Shown: one piece after another, positions 5,511 through 7,029 of the stretch
Layout of the letters: every line of letters begins with the position of its first letter
How positions within the stretch are numbered: position 1 is the first letter of the stretch
Assembly (NCBI GenBank): GCA_020852035.1
Contig: JADZBR010000143.1
Location: forward strand, 1 to 7,029
Direction: 5' to 3'
Source of the DNA: Caulobacteraceae bacterium
GTDB lineage: Bacteria > Pseudomonadota > Alphaproteobacteria > Caulobacterales > Caulobacteraceae
Length of the DNA: 7,029 nucleotides
Made by a program: the position numbers and the translations under genes
Notes under the pieces: generated by a model
Told to the model about the DNA's origin: nothing
The model's input: the letters and a program-made list of their open reading frames with translations, nothing else
Database searches by the model: none

Positions 5511-5954
5511 TCAGCCCGAGCCCTTCCGGCGTTTCGGGGACAGGAAGAGGTCCGGTTGAACCCAGGTGGTCAGCACCTTCCAGTCGCCGTCGCCGTCCAG
5601 CAGCTCGATCGGCGTGTCGGCGACCAGCGCGGGCTCCTCGGCGTTGCGCAGATTGACGCCGATCCGCCCCTGTTCGCTGGTGTCCGGACTGTCCCAGTGG
5701 GTCACGCAGCCGCAGCCCCGGCAACGCTGGAACTGCACGCGATGGCTCTGCCAGCTGTAGGTCTCCAGCACGTCCGGCGCGGCCGTGAGGCGGACCGAAG
5801 CGCGGGTGTAGTAGGCCCAGAGCGCGCCATACCTGCGGCAGATCGAGCAATTGCACTGGGTCAGCAATGTCGGCTGTTCGGCGATTTCGAGACGCACCGC
5901 GCCGCAGTGGCAGGCGGCATGGATCGCCGGGGCGCCTTTCGATTGGGCTGGCAT
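5511..5954 (-). CDS. GFA (glutathione-dependent formaldehyde-activating)/CENP-V family zinc protein
   Basis: A 147-aa protein with the full Cys signature of the GFA fold (PF04828): CHCGAV (15-20), CNCSICRRYG (34-43) and CRGCGC (78-83), giving eight Cys that bind zinc in this beta-rich fold. The founding member, Gfa of Paracoccus, promotes S-hydroxymethylglutathione formation, but most relatives are uncharacterised, so an activity on formaldehyde is not assured. The start at 5954 (MPAQSKGAPAIHAA) is chosen because AAGGGGG precedes it at a 6-base spacing; a TTG at 5984 would add 10 residues but has no support. The protein is cytosolic, with a basic tail KRRKGSG. It is transcribed divergently from gltB and in the same direction as the acyl-CoA synthetase, with a 251-base repeat-bearing gap between them, so it is probably a separate unit. 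Family firm, substrate unknown. Confidence 0.92.
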   Translation of the reverse strand: MPAQSKGAPAIHAACHCGAVRLEIAEQPTLLTQCNCSICRRYGALWAYYTRASVRLTAAPDVLETYSWQSHRVQFQRCRGCGCVTHWDSPDTSEQGRIGVNLRNAEEPALVADTPIELLDGDGDWKVLTTWVQPDLFLSPKRRKGSG

Positions 5955-5960
5955 GTTCGG

Positions 5961-5967
5961 CCCCCTT
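5961..5967 (-). promoter_or_regulatory. Ribosome binding site deciding the GFA gene start
   Basis: Minus-strand AAGGGGG (5967-5961), 6 bases from the ATG at 5954. It favours this start over the upstream TTG at 5984. Confidence 0.65.
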
Positions 5968-5989
5968 GATATCGAAACTTGCAATATTT

Positions 5990-6010
5990 TTCTGCGACTT
6001 ATTCGCAGAA
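5990..6010. promoter_or_regulatory. Perfect 7-7-7 inverted repeat between the GFA gene and gltB (possible operator)
   Basis: TTCTGCG, 7-base spacer ACTTATT, CGCAGAA. It lies 36-56 bases upstream of the GFA start, next to an AT-rich patch (AATATTTT) that is rare in this GC-rich window, where the GFA promoter is expected. No T-run follows in either direction, so a binding site is more likely than a terminator. Confidence 0.45.
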
Positions 6011-6017
6011 GGCGTGT

Positions 6018-6035
6018 TGACGCACGATTGTGTCA
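6018..6035. promoter_or_regulatory. Imperfect dyad TGACGCA-N4-TGTGTCA (possible regulator site)
   Basis: The half sites match in 6 of 7 positions around CGAT. It starts 7 bases after the 5990-6010 dyad and includes TTGACGC (6017-6023), which equals the Caulobacter -35 consensus; no convincing -10 follows at the proper distance. It does not fit the FNR (TTGAT-N4-ATCAA) or CRP (TGTGA-N6-TCACA) patterns. Confidence 0.3.
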
Positions 6036-6087
6036 GTCCTCTTCCATCTTGCCCACGAAATTGGCAGAATGGCGCAGCATGGCTCAG

Positions 6088-6111
6088 TTGCTCAAAGCTC
6101 GCGCCTAGATA
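6088..6111 (+). promoter_or_regulatory. Candidate gltB promoter
   Basis: TTGCTCA (6088-6094) followed after 9 bases by CCTAGATA (6104-6111), which matches the Caulobacter -10 GCTANAWC in 6 of 8 positions counting the free base. The spacing is one base short of the usual range. It would give a leader of about 130 bases before gltB. I recognise no riboswitch in that leader; it has only short GC-rich stems such as CCGGAT...GGCCGG near 6196-6210. Confidence 0.28.
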
Positions 6112-6249
6112 AGACGCTCGACGGCCCACCCTTGGACGTCGAGGTCGGCGTCGCGGGTGCAAACCAGTAAACTGATGGCAGGAACCAGGCGGGACCGGAT
6201 AGGAGGCCGGAAACGTCTCTAAAGTCGAGTGCGGTCGAGAGGACGGCTT

Positions 6250-7029
6250 ATGGATATGAAGCGACAGGGTCTCTACGACCCCCGGAACGAGCATGACGCC
6301 TGCGGCGTGGGCTTCGTCGCCAATATCAAAGGCGTCAAGTCGCACGAGATCGTGCGGCAGGGTCTGCAGATCCTCCTCAACATCGACCATCGGGGCGCGG
6401 TGGGCGCCGATCCGCTGGTGGGCGACGGCGCGGGCGCGCTGATCCAGATTCCCGACGCCCTGCTGCGCGAGTGGGCGGGCAAGGAAGGCGTCGAGCTGCC
6501 GCCGCCGGGCGACTATGCGGTGGCCATGTGCTTCCTGCCGCGCGACGAGCGGGCGCGCGACGTGGCGATCGGCCAGTTCGAGCACTTCATCCGCGTCGAG
6601 GGGCAGTTCCTGCTCGGCTGGCGCGATGTGCCGACCAACACCGACGGCCTCGGCAAGACCGTGCTCGAAGAGATGCCGGTGATCCGCCAGGCGATCATCG
6701 CCAAGGGCCCGAAGATCCGTGACCAGGACCATTTCGAGCGCAAGATCCTGGCGATCCGCAAGCAGACGCAGAACCCGCTGCTGGCCCTGGCCGAGAAGCA
6801 CCAGTTGCCGGGGCTGACCGAGCTCTACATGCCGTCGTTCTCGACGCGGACGGTCTGCTACAAGGGCCTCTTGCTCGCGGGGCAGGTGGGAACCTTCTAC
6901 GAGGACCTCGCCAACCCGCTGACCACCTCGGCGCTGTGCATGGTGCACCAGCGGTTCTCGACCAACACCTTCCCGAGCTGGAAGCTGGCGCACCCCTACC
7001 GGTTCATCGCCCACAACGGCGAGATCAAC
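6250..7029 (+). CDS. gltB: Glutamate synthase (NADPH) large subunit, N-terminal 260 codons; runs off the window end
   Basis: Amidotransferase part of GOGAT, which with GltD makes two glutamates from glutamine and 2-oxoglutarate and completes the GS-GOGAT ammonia assimilation cycle in the cytosol. The class II glutaminase (Ntn hydrolase) domain is clear: HDACGVGF (15-22), where Cys18 becomes the N-terminal nucleophile after propeptide removal; NIDHRGAVGAD (44-54); WRDVPTN (124-130); HQRFSTNT (233-240); HNGEIN (255-260) at the window edge. The FMN, Fe-S and synthase domains lie beyond. The ATG at 6250 has AGAGGA at a 6-base spacing; an ATG at codon 3 is an alternative. In-frame extension upstream is limited by TAA at 6220, with one GTG at 6229, so the propeptide is 17 residues (24 at most), shorter than the roughly 36-42 known from Azospirillum and E. 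coli. A housekeeping gene, divergent from the GFA gene. Confidence 0.96.
   Translation, partial: MDMKRQGLYDPRNEHDACGVGFVANIKGVKSHEIVRQGLQILLNIDHRGAVGADPLVGDGAGALIQIPDALLREWAGKEGVELPPPGDYAVAMCFLPRDERARDVAIGQFEHFIRVEGQFLLGWRDVPTNTDGLGKTVLEEMPVIRQAIIAKGPKIRDQDHFERKILAIRKQTQNPLLALAEKHQLPGLTELYMPSFSTRTVCYKGLLLAGQVGTFYEDLANPLTTSALCMVHQRFSTNTFPSWKLAHPYRFIAHNGEIN

Noticed and set aside
5955..5984. TTG start extending the GFA protein by 10 residues.
   Set aside because: No RBS before the TTG, while the ATG at 5954 has AAGGGGG at good spacing.
5990..6010. Inverted repeat as an intrinsic terminator.
   Set aside because: No T-run follows the stem on either strand and both flanking genes start, rather than end, here.
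6112..6249. gltB leader considered as a riboswitch or T-box.
   Set aside because: No recognisable conserved core, terminator or anti-terminator pairing was found; only short GC stems expected by chance.
3646..7014. A minus-strand frame open for 1122 codons, apparently a giant fusion ending in the acyl-CoA synthetase.
   Set aside because: Only 3646-5259 encodes a recognisable protein with its own RBS. The upstream part runs antisense to gltB, out of frame through the GFA gene and across intergenic repeats; it is open because of high GC.

Overview
The window is GC-rich, gene-dense bacterial DNA. Its features suggest an alphaproteobacterium, most likely Caulobacteraceae (Phenylobacterium or a relative). 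The reasons are codon use dominated by G/C in the third position, tightly overlapping genes, a P450 of the terpene/aromatic-oxidising CYP108 type beside CoA-ester metabolism genes, and mosaic palindromic intergenic repeats. The taxon is an inference from style, not from a marker gene.

Layout: (1) 1-626, minus strand, N-terminal 208 codons of an aminoglycoside-phosphotransferase-fold (APH/ACAD10-11-type) kinase, cut by the window start. (2) 627-759, a divergent control region. (3) 760-3502, plus strand, three genes joined by two identical 4-base GTGA stop/start overlaps: a complete CYP108-like cytochrome P450, a complete second APH-fold phosphotransferase, and a small all-helical protein of unknown function. 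(4) 3503-3645, a convergent gap filled by two inverted copies of a palindromic repeat. (5) 3646-5259, minus strand, a complete FadD-type acyl-CoA synthetase. (6) 5260-5510, a gap with a 7-bp inverted repeat next to the synthetase RBS and a second, different pair of inverted palindromic repeats. (7) 5511-5954, minus strand, a GFA/CENP-V-type zinc protein. (8) 5955-6249, a divergent control region with two adjacent dyads. (9) 6250-7029, plus strand, the first 260 codons of gltB (glutamate synthase large subunit), running off the end.

How the genes may work together: a P450 that introduces a hydroxyl group, a CoA ligase, an APH-fold kinase and a small protein immediately behind the kinase recall the logic of the levulinate pathway of Pseudomonas putida. 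There LvaA (APH fold) with the small LvaB phosphorylates the hydroxyl of 4-hydroxyacyl-CoA so that it can be removed and the chain passed to beta-oxidation. The working hypothesis is that the 760-3502 operon hydroxylates a terpenoid, aliphatic or steroid-like substrate and handles the hydroxyl by phosphorylation at the CoA-ester level. This is inference. The substrate is unknown, and no redox partner for the P450 or acyl-CoA dehydrogenase is in view. gltB and the GFA protein appear to be unrelated neighbours.
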